NCBI RefSeq assembly: GCF_004016515.1
Contig: NZ_SACT01000005.1
Location: 124,001 to 188,000, forward strand
Origin: Rubrivivax albus
GTDB taxonomy: Bacteria; Pseudomonadota; Gammaproteobacteria; Burkholderiales; Burkholderiaceae_C
Direction: 5' to 3'
Length of the DNA: 64,000 bases
Shown here: piece after piece, positions 18,517 to 28,232 of the stretch
Position numbering within the stretch: position 1 is the stretch's first letter
How the letters are laid out: each line of letters starts with the position of its first letter
The notes under the pieces: model-generated
Database searches by the model: none
Told to the model about the DNA's origin: nothing
Seen by the model: the letters and a program-made list of their open reading frames with translations, nothing else
Translations under genes and position numbers: made by a program

Positions 18517-19212
18517 TCACATGACGCCGAACGTGCGGAACGCCTCCATCGTGCTCATGCCGGCCTGGATGGCGTCGCGCACCTTGTTCTCCGTTTCCGA
18601 CTTCTCCAGCGCGCGGCGGATGGCCTCCTGCTCCACCGCACGCGGGATCACCAGCACGCCGTCGAGGTCGCCGAAGACAATGTCGCCCGGCGCCACTCGC
18701 ACGCCGGCGATCTCCACCGGCACGCGCCAGTCGACCACCTTGCCGCGCGGCCCCTGGTCCTGCGCGTAGCCACCGAAGCCGAACACCGGCAGGCCACTGG
18801 CGGCCACCTCCGGCGTGTCGCGCCAGTAGCCGTCCAGCACCGCACCGGCAGCCTTCAGGTGCATCGCGCGGGTGGTCATCAGCCCGCCCCAGAGCGCGAA
18901 GCGCGGCGCGCAGCCGGTGGCCACGTAGACCTCACCCGCCTTCAGGTCGTCCAGCGCCTCGAACAGCAGGCCAAAGGGACGCTCGCTGAGCGGGCCACGG
19001 CCGTCGGGCTCCCTGCTGCCGAAGGCGTTGGCCTCCAGCACCGGCATCGCGCGGCCGACGATCACGTGCTCCGGCTTCAGCGGCCGGATCTCCGGCTTCA
19101 GGAACTGATGCAGGTGGCCCATCGTGTCGAGGATGTCGCCCACCAGGGCCGGGAAGAGCTTCGCGCGCATCAGCGCGAAGAGTTCGGTGTCGTCGGTCCA
19201 GGGTCGGGTCAC
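18517..19212 (-). CDS. RraA family protein (aldolase / RNase E inhibitor-like fold)
   Basis: 231-residue RraA-like protein. Family marks are LVGDILDTMGH near residue 25, GGLMTTRAMHLKAAGAVLDG near 108-127 and the following YWRD, then a late DIVFGDLDGVLVIPR. The family includes 4-hydroxy-4-methyl-2-oxoglutarate aldolases and regulators of RNase E. The longer length and TETENKVR-like C terminus suggest a metabolic aldolase or oxaloacetate decarboxylase-like role rather than RNase control, but this is inference. It lies 39 bp downstream of metY on the same strand. Confidence 0.85.
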   Translation of the reverse strand: MTRPWTDDTELFALMRAKLFPALVGDILDTMGHLHQFLKPEIRPLKPEHVIVGRAMPVLEANAFGSREPDGRGPLSERPFGLLFEALDDLKAGEVYVATGCAPRFALWGGLMTTRAMHLKAAGAVLDGYWRDTPEVAASGLPVFGFGGYAQDQGPRGKVVDWRVPVEIAGVRVAPGDIVFGDLDGVLVIPRAVEQEAIRRALEKSETENKVRDAIQAGMSTMEAFRTFGVM

Positions 19213-19251
19213 GTCGTCTCCTTGTCGTTTTGGGGGGTGGCGACGCCGTGG

Positions 19252-20535
19252 CTATGCGGTGGCCTTGGCGAGCGCCTGGTCCACGTCCCACAGGATGTCG
19301 TCCACGTGCTCCAGCCCCACCGACATGCGCACCATGTCCGGCAGCACGCCGGCGGCCAGCTGCTGCGCTTCGTCGAGCTGGCGGTGCGTGGTGCTGGCCG
19401 GGTGGCTGATCAGCGTGCGCGTGTCGCCGATGTTGACCAGGTGGCTCATGAACTGGGCCGACTCGATGAAGCGCACGCCGGCGTCCAGCCCACCCTTGAC
19501 CCCGAAGGCCAGCAGGCCGGAACCAGCGCGCATCTGCCGCTGCATCAACGCATGCTGCGGGTGATCCGGCAGGCCCGGGTAGCTGACCCAGGACACGCGC
19601 GGGTCGGCCTGCAGCGCCCGCGCCACGGCCAGCGCGTTGGCGCTGTGGCGCTCCATGCGCAGCGGCAGCGTCTCCACGCCCTGCAGGATCTGCCAGGCAC
19701 TCATCGGGCTCAGCGCGGCGCCGTAGACACGCAGCGCCTCCATGCGGCAGCGCATCGTGAAGCCGAAGTCGCCGAAGGTCTCGTAGAACTTCACGCCGTG
19801 GTAGCCCGGAGACGGCTCGGTCATGCCCGGGAACTTGCCGTTGTCCCAGGGGAACTTGCCGCCCTCGACGATGACGCCGCCCAGCGTGGTGCCATGGCCG
19901 GCCAGGTACTTGGTCGCCGAGTGCACGACGATGTCGGCGCCGAAGGCCAGCGGGTTGCACAGCGCCGGGGTGGGCACGGTGTTGTCGATGACCAGCGGCA
20001 CGCCGTGCGCATGCGCCACGTCGGCCACCGCGGCGATGTCCAGCACCACCAGGCTGGGGTTGCCCAGGCTCTCGGCGAAGACGGCACGCGTGTTCGGCCT
20101 CATCGCGGCCGCGAAGGCCTCGGGCTGCGTGGCGTCGACGAAAGTGGTCTCGATGCCGAACTTGGCCAGGTTCACCGCCAGCATCGTCACGCTGCCACCA
20201 TACAGCGCCCCGGCGGCCACCACATGGTCGCCAGCCTGCAGCAGCGTCATCAGCGCCATCGCCTCGGCCGCCATGCCGGACGCGGCGGCCACCGCGGCCC
20301 GGCCGCCTTCGAGCGCGGCCACGCGTTCCTCCAGCGCGGCCACGGTGGGGTTGCTCAGCCGGGAGTAGACGTTGCCGAAGGTCTGCAGGTTGAACAGGCT
20401 GGCCGCGTGGTCGGCGCTGTCGAAGACGAAGCTGGTGGTCTGGTAGATCGGCAGCGCACGCGCGCCGGTGGCCCCGTCGGGGATCTGGCCGGCGTGGATG
20501 GCCAGGGTCTCGGGGCGGAAGACGTGGTCGGACAT
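19252..20535 (-). CDS. metY: O-acetylhomoserine sulfhydrylase-type PLP enzyme (MetY)
   Basis: 427-residue Cys/Met-metabolism PLP enzyme. It starts [17 protein letters not shown]; the substrate-binding [22 protein letters not shown] lies near residue 55, and the Schiff-base Lys is in [18 protein letters not shown] near residue 205. The large insertion after the Lys ([20 protein letters not shown]) is characteristic of O-acetylhomoserine aminocarboxypropyltransferases. They make homocysteine or methionine precursors from O-acetylhomoserine and sulfide or methanethiol. It is 14 bp downstream of the CoA-binding gene and upstream of the RraA-like gene. Confidence 0.92.
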   Translation of the reverse strand: MSDHVFRPETLAIHAGQIPDGATGARALPIYQTTSFVFDSADHAASLFNLQTFGNVYSRLSNPTVAALEERVAALEGGRAAVAAASGMAAEAMALMTLLQAGDHVVAAGALYGGSVTMLAVNLAKFGIETTFVDATQPEAFAAAMRPNTRAVFAESLGNPSLVVLDIAAVADVAHAHGVPLVIDNTVPTPALCNPLAFGADIVVHSATKYLAGHGTTLGGVIVEGGKFPWDNGKFPGMTEPSPGYHGVKFYETFGDFGFTMRCRMEALRVYGAALSPMSAWQILQGVETLPLRMERHSANALAVARALQADPRVSWVSYPGLPDHPQHALMQRQMRAGSGLLAFGVKGGLDAGVRFIESAQFMSHLVNIGDTRTLISHPASTTHRQLDEAQQLAAGVLPDMVRMSVGLEHVDDILWDVDQALAKATA

Positions 20536-20549
20536 CGTCGGTTCAAGGT

Positions 20550-21017
20550 TCAGACCGGCCGCCGCGCGGAGATCACCTTGGTGTCCACGCCGGCCCAGTT
20601 CAGCCCGCCGAACAGGCGCGCGTGCTCGATCTTCGTGCAGCGGTCCATCACGCTGTCCAGCCCGGCGGCGCGGGCCGCGGCGTCGGCCTCGGTGCTGGTC
20701 ACGCCGATCTGCTGCCACAGGCACTTCGCCCCGATGCGGATGGCCTGTTCGGCGATCGGCGGCACGTCGGCGCTGCGGCGGAACACATCCACCATGTCCA
20801 CCGGCACCGGGATGTCGTCCAGGCTGGCGTAGACCATCTCGCCCAGGATCTCGCCGCCGGCATAGCGCGGGTTCACCGGGATGACGCGGTAGCCGTGCTG
20901 CTGCAGGTACTTGGCGACGAAGAAACTCGGGCGGTGCCACTCGGACGAGAGCCCGACAACCGCCACCGTGCGGCAGGACTTCAGGATGCGGCGCAGCGTC
21001 GCGATGTCGTCGTGCAT
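20550..21017 (-). CDS. CoA-binding protein (YccU family)
   Basis: 155-residue single Rossmann-fold CoA-binding protein. Typical segments are CRTVAVVGLSSEWHRPSFFVAKYLQQHGYRV early on (cut here by position: residues about 15-45), then IPVNPRY and VDMVDVFRRSADVP. Such proteins bind CoA or a derivative; their cellular role is not known. Its gene is immediately upstream of metY and divergent from the RpiR regulator with about 70 bp between them. The chosen ATG gives the family N terminus; the open frame upstream is not conserved-looking. Confidence 0.88.
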   Translation of the reverse strand: MHDDIATLRRILKSCRTVAVVGLSSEWHRPSFFVAKYLQQHGYRVIPVNPRYAGGEILGEMVYASLDDIPVPVDMVDVFRRSADVPPIAEQAIRIGAKCLWQQIGVTSTEADAAARAAGLDSVMDRCTKIEHARLFGGLNWAGVDTKVISARRPV

Positions 21018-21088
21018 GGCGGCACTGTAGCGCCGGCGGTGATGATGCAACATCTGTTTCACTGATGCGTCTTTGCTACACTTGGCGC

Positions 21089-21967
21089 ATGCTTCCCGAC
21101 ATGGCCTTCGTCGAGCAACGGCTGGACGAGCAGTTCGACAGCCTGAGCCCCGAGCTGCAGCGTGCCGCCCGCTGGCTGCGCCAAAACGGGCCGGCGGTGG
21201 CGGTGCATTCCATGCGCCAGTCGGCGCGGCTGGCCGGCGTGGCGCCGGTGACGATGACACGGCTGGCGCGCCGCCTGGGCTTCGCCGATTTCGACAGCCT
21301 GCGTGCCCCGTACGCCCGGCGGCTGGTCAGCGGCCATGCATCCCCTCCGCGCCGACAGGCAACGGCGCGCGGCGGCAGCCTGCCGGCGCAGCTGGGCGCG
21401 CTCAACGCGGCGCAGATCGCGCACGTGGGTGCCGTCACGGCGCACAACCCGGCACCGGCGCTGCAGGCGGCCGCGAAGACCCTGCTGCGCGCCCAGCGCG
21501 TGGGTTTCCTGGGCCAGCGCATCTCGCATGGCGTGGCCTTCCAGCTGCACTACGGCTACGGCCTGCTGGCGCCCAACGGCGTGCTGCTGGGCGATGCCGG
21601 CGGCACGCTGGCGGACCAGCTGGCCACCTTCGGCCCCGGCACCGTGCTGGTGGCCATCAGCCAGTCGCCCTACACACGCAGCGTGGTGGAGGCGGTGGCG
21701 CGTGCGCACCAGCAGGGCGCGGCCGTGGTGGCGCTCACCGACAGCCCGCTCTCCCCCATTGCGCGCGGCGCCGCCCATACCCTGCTCTACGGCGGGGGCG
21801 CGCCCGCGCTGCTGCACTCCACCTGCGGCGCGCTGGCCCTGGCCGAAGCGCTGCTGGCGGCCGTGGCCCACGCCGGCGGCACCGCGGTGCAGACGCACTG
21901 GGCGCAGCGGCAGCGCCAGCTGGCCCTGGACCGCGCGTACCACGAATCCCCCAAGGACACCCCATGA
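21089..21967 (+). CDS. MurR/RpiR family transcriptional regulator
   Basis: 292-residue regulator. An N-terminal RpiR helix-turn-helix (about 5-80; SLSPELQRAARWLRQN, then SARLAGVAPVTMTRLARRLG) is followed by a SIS domain (about 125-260; VGFLGQRISHGVAFQLHY, VLVAISQSPYTRSVVEAV). SIS domains bind phosphosugars or related ligands; here the neighbours point to an amino- or keto-acid. I chose the ATG giving MLPDMAF; an upstream in-frame ATG at 21065 is possible. Its stop overlaps the start of the aminotransferase (ATGA), so it heads the transport and catabolic operon it probably controls. Confidence 0.88.
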   Translation: MLPDMAFVEQRLDEQFDSLSPELQRAARWLRQNGPAVAVHSMRQSARLAGVAPVTMTRLARRLGFADFDSLRAPYARRLVSGHASPPRRQATARGGSLPAQLGALNAAQIAHVGAVTAHNPAPALQAAAKTLLRAQRVGFLGQRISHGVAFQLHYGYGLLAPNGVLLGDAGGTLADQLATFGPGTVLVAISQSPYTRSVVEAVARAHQQGAAVVALTDSPLSPIARGAAHTLLYGGGAPALLHSTCGALALAEALLAAVAHAGGTAVQTHWAQRQRQLALDRAYHESPKDTP

Positions 21968-23307
21968 ACGCCCCCGACACCCGCATCCTGCACCGCCAGA
22001 TCCACCACCGCCTGCCGGTGGCCGCCCACGCCAGTGGCGTGACCATCACGGACACCGCCGGCCGCGACTACATCGACGCCAGCGGCGGCGCGGCCGTCTC
22101 CTGCCTGGGCCACGGCCACCCGGAGGTGATCGCGGCCATGCACGCGCAGATCGACCGCGTGGCCTACGCCCACACCAGCTTCTTCACCACCGACGTGGCC
22201 GAGGAACTGGCGGCCGAACTGGTGCGCACGGCGCCCGAGGGCATGACGCATGCCTACTTCGTCTCCGGCGGGTCGGAGGCCGTGGAGGCAGCGCTGAAGA
22301 TGGCGCGCCAGTTTTTCGTGGAGATCGGCCAGCCGCAGCGCCGGCACTTCATCGCCCGCCAGCAGAGCTACCACGGCAACACGCTGGGCGCGCTGGCCGT
22401 GGGCGGCAACGAGTGGCGGCGGCGGCAATTCGCGCCGCTGCTGATCCCGGTGACGCACGTGTCGGCCTGCTACGAATACCGCGGCCGCGCCGACGGCGAA
22501 ACGGCCGAAGCCTACGGCCAGCGCCTGGTGCAGGAACTGGCCGGCGCCATCGACCGCCTGGGCGGCGAGAACGTGATCGCGTTCGTTGCCGAGACCGTGG
22601 GCGGCGCCACCTCGGGGGCGCTGACGCCGGTGCCCGGCTACCTGAAGGGCGTGCGCGACCTGTGCAGCCGGCACGGCATCCTGCTGATCCTCGACGAGGT
22701 GATGTGCGGCATGGGCCGCACCGGCACCCTGCACGCCTGCGAGCAGGAAGGCGTCGTGCCCGACCTGATCACCATCGCCAAGGGCCTGGGCGGCGGCTAC
22801 CAGCCCATCGGTGCGGTGCTGGCGCAGGGCCGGATCGTCGACGCCTTCGCCAAGGGCTCGGGCCTTTTCCAGCACGGCCACACCTACCTGGGCCACCCGG
22901 TGGCCTGTGCAGCGGCGCTGGCGGTGCAGCGCATCATCCACCGCGACGGCCTGCTGACCGAGGTGCAGCGCCTGGGGTACGGCCTGCGCGAACGCCTGCA
23001 GGCGGCCTTCGGGGCCCATGACCACGTGGGCGACATCCGCGGCCGTGGCCTGTTCCAGGCCATCGAACTGGTGCAGGACCGGGCCAGCAAGAACCCCTTC
23101 GACCCCGCACTGAAGCTGCATGCCAGAATCAAGGCGCAATGCATGGAGCGGGGCCTGATGGTCTACCCGATGGGCGGCACCATCGACGGCGCGCGGGGCG
23201 ACCACGTGCTGCTGGCACCGCCCTTCATCGCCACCGATGCCGACCTGGACGCCATCGTCGGCCGCCTGGCCGACGCGGTGCAGGCAGCACTGGCGTCGGT
23301 GCGTTGA
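21964..23307 (+). CDS. Class III aminotransferase
   Basis: 447-residue PLP-dependent aminotransferase. SGGSEAVEAALKMARQ near residue 100 binds the cofactor phosphate, ILDEVMCGMGRTG near 240 carries the Asp contacting the pyridine N, and the Schiff-base Lys lies in TIAKGLGGGYQPIGA near 272. It transfers an amino group between an omega-amino or alpha-amino donor and a keto acid. It is translationally coupled to the RpiR regulator and lies 90 bp upstream of a TAXI-type binding protein gene. A TRAP transporter and racemase-family protein in the same operon suggest it starts catabolism of the imported compound. Specific substrate not readable. Confidence 0.9.
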   Translation: MNAPDTRILHRQIHHRLPVAAHASGVTITDTAGRDYIDASGGAAVSCLGHGHPEVIAAMHAQIDRVAYAHTSFFTTDVAEELAAELVRTAPEGMTHAYFVSGGSEAVEAALKMARQFFVEIGQPQRRHFIARQQSYHGNTLGALAVGGNEWRRRQFAPLLIPVTHVSACYEYRGRADGETAEAYGQRLVQELAGAIDRLGGENVIAFVAETVGGATSGALTPVPGYLKGVRDLCSRHGILLILDEVMCGMGRTGTLHACEQEGVVPDLITIAKGLGGGYQPIGAVLAQGRIVDAFAKGSGLFQHGHTYLGHPVACAAALAVQRIIHRDGLLTEVQRLGYGLRERLQAAFGAHDHVGDIRGRGLFQAIELVQDRASKNPFDPALKLHARIKAQCMERGLMVYPMGGTIDGARGDHVLLAPPFIATDADLDAIVGRLADAVQAALASVR

Positions 23308-23397
23308 ACCCGGGCAACCCCCCGTGCATCCCAACCCCGCCGGCGCGTATCGTGCCGGCAGTCCTTCGAAGTAACCCGCACAAGGAGTGAGAAGCCC

Positions 23398-24369
23398 ATG
23401 AAGCTGAAGTCCACCCTGGCCCTGGCCGCCACCGCCGCCATCCTCGGCCTGCCCGCCTCCAGCGCCTTCGCGCAGCAGAAGTTCGTCACCATCGGCACCG
23501 GTGGCGTGACCGGCGTGTACTACGCCGCCGGCGGCGCCATCTGCCGCCTGATGAACAAGGACCGAGCGCGCCACGGCATCCGCTGCTCGGTGGAGTCCAC
23601 CGGCGGTTCGGTGTTCAACATCAACACCATCAAGGCCGGCGAGCTGGACTTCGGCGTCGCCCAGTCCGACTGGCAGTTCCACGCCACCAACGGCTCCAAG
23701 GTCTTCGAGAAGGACGGCAAGCACACCGACCTGCGCGCGGTGTTCTCGGTGCACCCGGAGCCCTTCACCGTGCTGTCGCGCAAGGAAGCCGCGATCGGCA
23801 AGTTCGAGGACCTCAAGGGCAAGCGCTTCAACGTCGGCAACCCCGGCTCGGGCACGCGCGCCTCGGCCGAGGAACTGCTGAACGCCATGGGCTGGAAGAT
23901 GGGCGACTTCTCGCTCGCGTCCGAGCTGAAGGCCGACGAGCACGGCGCCGCGCTGTGCGACAACAAGATCGACGCCTTCTTCTACGGCGTGGGCCACCCC
24001 AGCGCCAACATCCAGGACCCGATCACCACCTGCGGCGCCAAGCTGGTGCCGCTGACCGGTGCGGCCATCGACAAGCTGGTCTCCGGTGCGCCTTACTACG
24101 CCAAGGTCAACATCCCCGGCGGCCTGTATGCCGGCCACCCGAACCCCACGCCCACCTACGGCGTGCTGGCCACCTTCGTGACCAGCGCCAAGGTGCCGGA
24201 CGCCACGGTGTACGAGCTGGTCAAGGCGGTGTTCGACAACTTCGAGGAGTTCAAGAAGCTGCACCCGGCCTTCGGCGCGCTGCAGCCGCAGGACATGGTG
24301 AAGAACGGCAACTCCGCCCCGATGCACCCGGGCGCGGTCAAGTACTACAAGGAAAAGGGCTGGATGTAA
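23398..24369 (+). CDS. TAXI family TRAP transporter solute-binding protein
   Basis: 323-residue periplasmic receptor. The signal peptide [19 protein letters not shown] ends near SSAFA (residue about 25). The mature start [21 protein letters not shown] is the TAXI-family signature. TAXI proteins deliver small carboxylates or amino acids to fused TRAP permeases in an ion-gradient-driven system. A strong RBS-like AAGGAGTG lies 10 bp before the ATG. A stable hairpin follows the stop, so this gene is probably transcribed more than the permease. Confidence 0.93.
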   Translation: MKLKSTLALAATAAILGLPASSAFAQQKFVTIGTGGVTGVYYAAGGAICRLMNKDRARHGIRCSVESTGGSVFNINTIKAGELDFGVAQSDWQFHATNGSKVFEKDGKHTDLRAVFSVHPEPFTVLSRKEAAIGKFEDLKGKRFNVGNPGSGTRASAEELLNAMGWKMGDFSLASELKADEHGAALCDNKIDAFFYGVGHPSANIQDPITTCGAKLVPLTGAAIDKLVSGAPYYAKVNIPGGLYAGHPNPTPTYGVLATFVTSAKVPDATVYELVKAVFDNFEEFKKLHPAFGALQPQDMVKNGNSAPMHPGAVKYYKEKGWM

Positions 24370-24395
24370 GCCCGGGCATGACAGCTGCTTGACCG

Positions 24396-24419
24396 AGGGG
24401 CCCCGCCAGCGGGGCCCCT
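24396..24419 (+). terminator. Attenuator/terminator hairpin between binding protein and permease
   Basis: AGGGGCCCC (24396-24404) pairs perfectly with GGGGCCCCT (24411-24419) around a six-base loop, followed by TTGTCGTTTG. A GC stem with a weak T-rich tail inside an operon is the usual way to make more binding protein than permease. Confidence 0.7.
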
Positions 24420-24449
24420 TGTCGTTTGCGATCGGTAGAAGAGGACCCC

Positions 24450-27023
24450 ATGGCCCAGAACAAGAAGGACACGAAGGACGTCGACGTCGCCCAACTGGCC
24501 GCCGACAGCGACACCGGTGGCCGCAAGCCCGGCCCGCTGGTCACGAAGCTGCTGCTCGGCGTGACGCTCGCCTGGAGCCTGTTCCAGCTGTGGATCGCCT
24601 CCCCGCTGCCGTTTGCCGTGGGCTTCGGTGTCTTCAACGACACGCAGTCGCGCGCCATCCACCTGGCGTTTGCGGTCTTCCTGGCGTACATGGCCTACCC
24701 GGCCTTCAGCATGTCGCGGCGCGACCGCGTGCCGGTGCTCGACTGGGTCTTCGCGCTGGTGGGCGCCTTCTGCGCCAGCTACCTGTTCTTCTTCTACCGC
24801 GAGCTGGCCGACCGCCCCGGCCAGCCCAACACGCAGGACCTGGTGGTCGCCGTCACCGGCCTGGTGCTGCTGCTCGAGGCCACACGCCGTGCGCTGGGCC
24901 TGCCGATGGTGATCGTGGCGCTGGTGTTCCTGGGCTACACCTTCGGCGGCCCCTACATGCCGGACCTGATCGCGCACAAGGGCGCGTCGCTGAGCCGGGC
25001 CATGTCGCACCAGTGGCTCACCACCGAGGGCGTCTTCGGCGTGGCGCTGGGCGTGTCCAGCGGCTTCATCTTCCTGTTCGTGCTCTTCGGCAGCCTGCTC
25101 GACCGCGCCGGCGCCGGCAACTACTTCATCAAGAGCGCCTTTGCGCTGCTGGGCCACATGCGCGGCGGGCCGGCCAAGGCGGCGGTGGTGTCCAGTGCCG
25201 CCACCGGCATCATCAGCGGCAGCAGCATCGCCAACGTGGTGACCACCGGCACCTTCACCATCCCGCTGATGAAGCGCGTGGGCTACCGCGGCGACCAGGC
25301 CGGCGCGGTGGAGGTGTCGAGTTCCGTCAACGGCCAGATCATGCCGCCGGTGATGGGCGCGGCGGCCTTCCTGATGGTGGAGTACGTGGGCATCCCGTAC
25401 TCGCAGGTGATCAAGCATGCCTTCCTGCCGGCGCTGATCAGCTACATCGCGCTGTTCTACATCGTGCACCTGGAAGCGCTGAAGGCCGGCCTGACCGGCC
25501 TGCCACGCCGCAGCCAGGCCACGGCCGCGCAGCGGCTACTGTCCTTCGGCCTCACGGTGGCCGGCTTCGTGGTGCTGGCCGGCATCACCTACGCCGCCAT
25601 CGGCTGGGTCAAGGGCGTGGCCGGCGCCGCGGCCACGCCGATCATCGGCATCGGCCTGCTGGCGGCCTACATCGGCCTGGTCTGGGTGGGCACGCGCCAG
25701 CCCGAGCTGACGATGGACGACCCCAACGCACCGGTCTACGAACTGCCGGAAACCGCACCCACGCTCAAGAGCGGCCTGCACTACCTGCTCAGCGTGGTGG
25801 TGCTGATCTGGTGCCTGATGGTCGAGCAGCTGTCGCCGGCGCTGTCGGCCTTCTGGGCCACGGTGTTCATGATCTTCGTGATGCTCACGCAGCGCCCGCT
25901 GGTGGCGCTGATGCGCGGCCAGGGTGCGCTGGGCAACGCCTTCATGACCGGCGTGAAGGACCTCGTGGCCGGCCTGGAGGCCGGCGCGCGCAACATGATC
26001 GGCATTGGCGTGGCCACGGCCGCGGCCGGCATCATCGTCGGCACCGTTTCACTCACCGGCGTGGGCCTGGTGATGACGGAGGTGGTGGAACTGCTCTCCG
26101 GCGGCAACCTGATGCTGATGCTGGTGCTGGTGGCGCTGATCAGCCTGATCCTGGGCATGGGCCTGCCCACCACGGCCAACTACATCGTGGTGTCCACGCT
26201 GATGGCGCCGGTGGTGGTGGAACTGGGCGCGCAGAGCGGCCTGCTGGTGCCGCTGATCGCGGTGCACCTGTTCGTCTTCTATTTCGGCCTGATGGCCGAC
26301 GTGACACCGCCCGTGGGCCTGGCCAGCTTCGCGGCGGCCGCCATCGCACGCGCCGACCCGCTGAAGACCGGCGTCACCGCCTTCTACTATTCGATGCGCA
26401 CGGCCATCCTGCCGTTCCTTTTCATCTTCAACACGCAGTTGCTGATGATCGGCATCGACAGCCCCTGGCACCTGGCGCTCACGGTGGCCAGCGCCATCGT
26501 CGCGATGCTGGTCTTCGCCGCGGCCACGCAGGGCTTCTTCCTCGTCAAGACGCGCTGGTACGAGACCATCGCCCTGCTGCTGGTGACCTTCACCCTCTTC
26601 CGCCCCGGCTTCTGGTGGGACATGCTCTTCCCGCCCTACGACGAGCGCCCGGCCAGCGAGCTGATGACCCTGGTGGAACAGGCCCCGGCGGGCGAACGCA
26701 AGCGGATCTGGGTCGAGGGCCTGAACCTCAACGGCGACGAGGTGCGCAAGGGCGTGCTGCTCCCGCTGGGCGACCCCGGCCCGGCGCGCGAGCGCCTGCG
26801 CAAGATCGGCCTGACGGTGATGACGCTGGGCCCCGACGTGCAGGTGGCGGCGGTGCAGTTCGGCTCGCAGGCCGAGAAGCTGGGCTTGGAGCAGGGCTTC
26901 AAGGTCACGGCCATCGAGATGCCGGCCGACCGGCCGGCCAAGGAATGGGCCTTCATCCCGGCGCTGGCACTGCTGGGCGTGGTGGTGATGCTGCAACGGC
27001 GCCGCCGCGGCGCCGCGGCATGA
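24450..27023 (+). CDS. Fused TRAP transporter permease (4TM + 12TM, TAXI type)
   Basis: 857-residue polytopic inner-membrane permease combining the small DctQ-like and large DctM-like subunits. About 16 TM helices span residues 40-690. Landmarks are VVSSAATGIISGSSIANVV near 250, the QIMPPVMGAAAFLM repeat near 300, and the second half's ILGMGLPTTANYIV and DVTPPVGLASFAAAA. The C-terminal soluble part from about 720 (DUF3394-like) ends in another TM helix and an RRRRG tail. It imports the solute delivered by the TAXI protein, driven by an ion gradient. RBS AGAAGAGG precedes the ATG; the upstream in-frame start is rejected. Confidence 0.93.
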   Translation: MAQNKKDTKDVDVAQLAADSDTGGRKPGPLVTKLLLGVTLAWSLFQLWIASPLPFAVGFGVFNDTQSRAIHLAFAVFLAYMAYPAFSMSRRDRVPVLDWVFALVGAFCASYLFFFYRELADRPGQPNTQDLVVAVTGLVLLLEATRRALGLPMVIVALVFLGYTFGGPYMPDLIAHKGASLSRAMSHQWLTTEGVFGVALGVSSGFIFLFVLFGSLLDRAGAGNYFIKSAFALLGHMRGGPAKAAVVSSAATGIISGSSIANVVTTGTFTIPLMKRVGYRGDQAGAVEVSSSVNGQIMPPVMGAAAFLMVEYVGIPYSQVIKHAFLPALISYIALFYIVHLEALKAGLTGLPRRSQATAAQRLLSFGLTVAGFVVLAGITYAAIGWVKGVAGAAATPIIGIGLLAAYIGLVWVGTRQPELTMDDPNAPVYELPETAPTLKSGLHYLLSVVVLIWCLMVEQLSPALSAFWATVFMIFVMLTQRPLVALMRGQGALGNAFMTGVKDLVAGLEAGARNMIGIGVATAAAGIIVGTVSLTGVGLVMTEVVELLSGGNLMLMLVLVALISLILGMGLPTTANYIVVSTLMAPVVVELGAQSGLLVPLIAVHLFVFYFGLMADVTPPVGLASFAAAAIARADPLKTGVTAFYYSMRTAILPFLFIFNTQLLMIGIDSPWHLALTVASAIVAMLVFAAATQGFFLVKTRWYETIALLLVTFTLFRPGFWWDMLFPPYDERPASELMTLVEQAPAGERKRIWVEGLNLNGDEVRKGVLLPLGDPGPARERLRKIGLTVMTLGPDVQVAAVQFGSQAEKLGLEQGFKVTAIEMPADRPAKEWAFIPALALLGVVVMLQRRRRGAAA

Positions 27024-27673
27024 CGGTGCGCATCGCGCTGATCCACGCGCTGGTGCACTCGCCAGCGCCGATCAACGCCGCGCTGGCGCGCGACTGGCCG
27101 CACGCCGTGCGCATGAACCTGCTGGACGACAGCCTGTCGGCCGACCTGGCGCGCTCCGGTGCGCTGGACGAGCGCATGACGCAGCGCTTCCTGGCCCTGG
27201 CCGACTACGCCGTGGGCACCGGCGCCGACGCCATCCTGTTCACCTGCAGCGCCTTCGGCCCCTGCATCGACGCCGTGAAGGCGCGCCACGCCGGCATCCC
27301 GGTGCTCAAGCCCAACGAGGCCATGGTGGACGAGGCCGTGGCCCTGGCCGCCGGCACGCCCATCGGCCTGCTGGCCACCTTCGGCCCCACGCTGCAGACC
27401 ATGCCGCCGGAGTTCCCGGCCACGGCCGTGCTGCGCACCGCGCTGGCCGAGGGCGCCATGGCGGCGCTGGATGCCGGCGACGTCGACACCCACGACCGCC
27501 TGGCCGTGCAGGCGGCCCTTCGCCTGGCCGACCAGGGCTGCCGCGTGATCGCGCTGGCGCAGTTCAGCCTGGCCCGCGCGCGGGATGCCGTGGCCGCGGC
27601 CACCGGGCTGCCGGTGCTGACAACGCCGGATTCGGCGGTGGCGCGATTGAAGGCGCTGCTGGGCACGGGCTGA
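27020..27673 (+). CDS. Asp/Glu/hydantoin racemase-family protein
   Basis: 217-residue member of the aspartate/glutamate/hydantoin racemase superfamily. One catalytic Cys region is visible as AILFTCSAFGPCIDAV near residue 75. The second half-site, usually a Cys, reads IALAQFSLARA and has no Cys. That suggests a non-racemase activity such as a decarboxylase-, isomerase- or hydrolase-like reaction. It overlaps the TRAP permease stop by 4 bp (ATGA), so it belongs to the same operon and probably processes the imported compound. Confidence 0.85.
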   Translation: MTVRIALIHALVHSPAPINAALARDWPHAVRMNLLDDSLSADLARSGALDERMTQRFLALADYAVGTGADAILFTCSAFGPCIDAVKARHAGIPVLKPNEAMVDEAVALAAGTPIGLLATFGPTLQTMPPEFPATAVLRTALAEGAMAALDAGDVDTHDRLAVQAALRLADQGCRVIALAQFSLARARDAVAAATGLPVLTTPDSAVARLKALLGTG

Positions 27674-27719
27674 AGCGCCGCCACGCCCAGGCCCCGGGCC
27701 CTGGCCGGCGGGTGCGGTG

Positions 27720-28232
27720 TCAGCGCGGCGCGGAAGCCGCCGCCGAAGGCACCGGCGCATGGTCCGGGAACCGGGCCACGCATTCGGGGATCGGCTGCAC
27801 GTCCTTGAGCACCACCTGCCAGGGCCGCAGCCCGGTCATCGTCTCGTGCCGCGCCACGAAGCTGTAGCGCAGGCAGGCCTTGGCGTTCAGCGGCACCAGC
27901 ACCGCGGGGTCCACCGCGCGGCGGTTGCGGGCCGTGTCCAGCAGCAGCACGTGAGCACCGGGTTCGATGGTCACTTCGCGCAGGCCGTCGAAGTCGAGTT
28001 TGCCGTCCACGCCGCGGATGATGATCTCCTCCTCGTGGCCGTCGGCGCGCGCGGTCTTGTAGCCGCTGACTTCGACGTACGGGGCGTTGGTGGCGCAGGC
28101 GGTCACGCCAAGAGCAATGGCCAACGGCAGCAAGCCGATGCCGGCACCGCTGGATCGACGCGGCGATTCGACCCGCACACCAGAGGCATCGGCAGACACC
28201 CGCGGGCTCAAATGGTTGCGGCGCCTGTTCAC
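27720..28232 (-). CDS. Hypothetical lipoprotein
   Basis: 170-residue protein with a GTG start that overlaps the nitroreductase stop (GTGA). After a basic N terminus there is a hydrophobic segment GIGLLPLAIALGVTAC, in which VTAC at about residues 44-47 is a plausible lipobox, so the mature protein would be a lipoprotein of about 125 residues. The mature part has HEEEIIIRGVDGKLDFDGLREVTIEPG and VLLLDTARNRR and looks beta-rich. I do not recognise a family. The unusually long n-region (about 30 residues) leaves open a start further inside. Confidence 0.7.
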   Translation of the reverse strand: MNRRRNHLSPRVSADASGVRVESPRRSSGAGIGLLPLAIALGVTACATNAPYVEVSGYKTARADGHEEEIIIRGVDGKLDFDGLREVTIEPGAHVLLLDTARNRRAVDPAVLVPLNAKACLRYSFVARHETMTGLRPWQVVLKDVQPIPECVARFPDHAPVPSAAASAPR

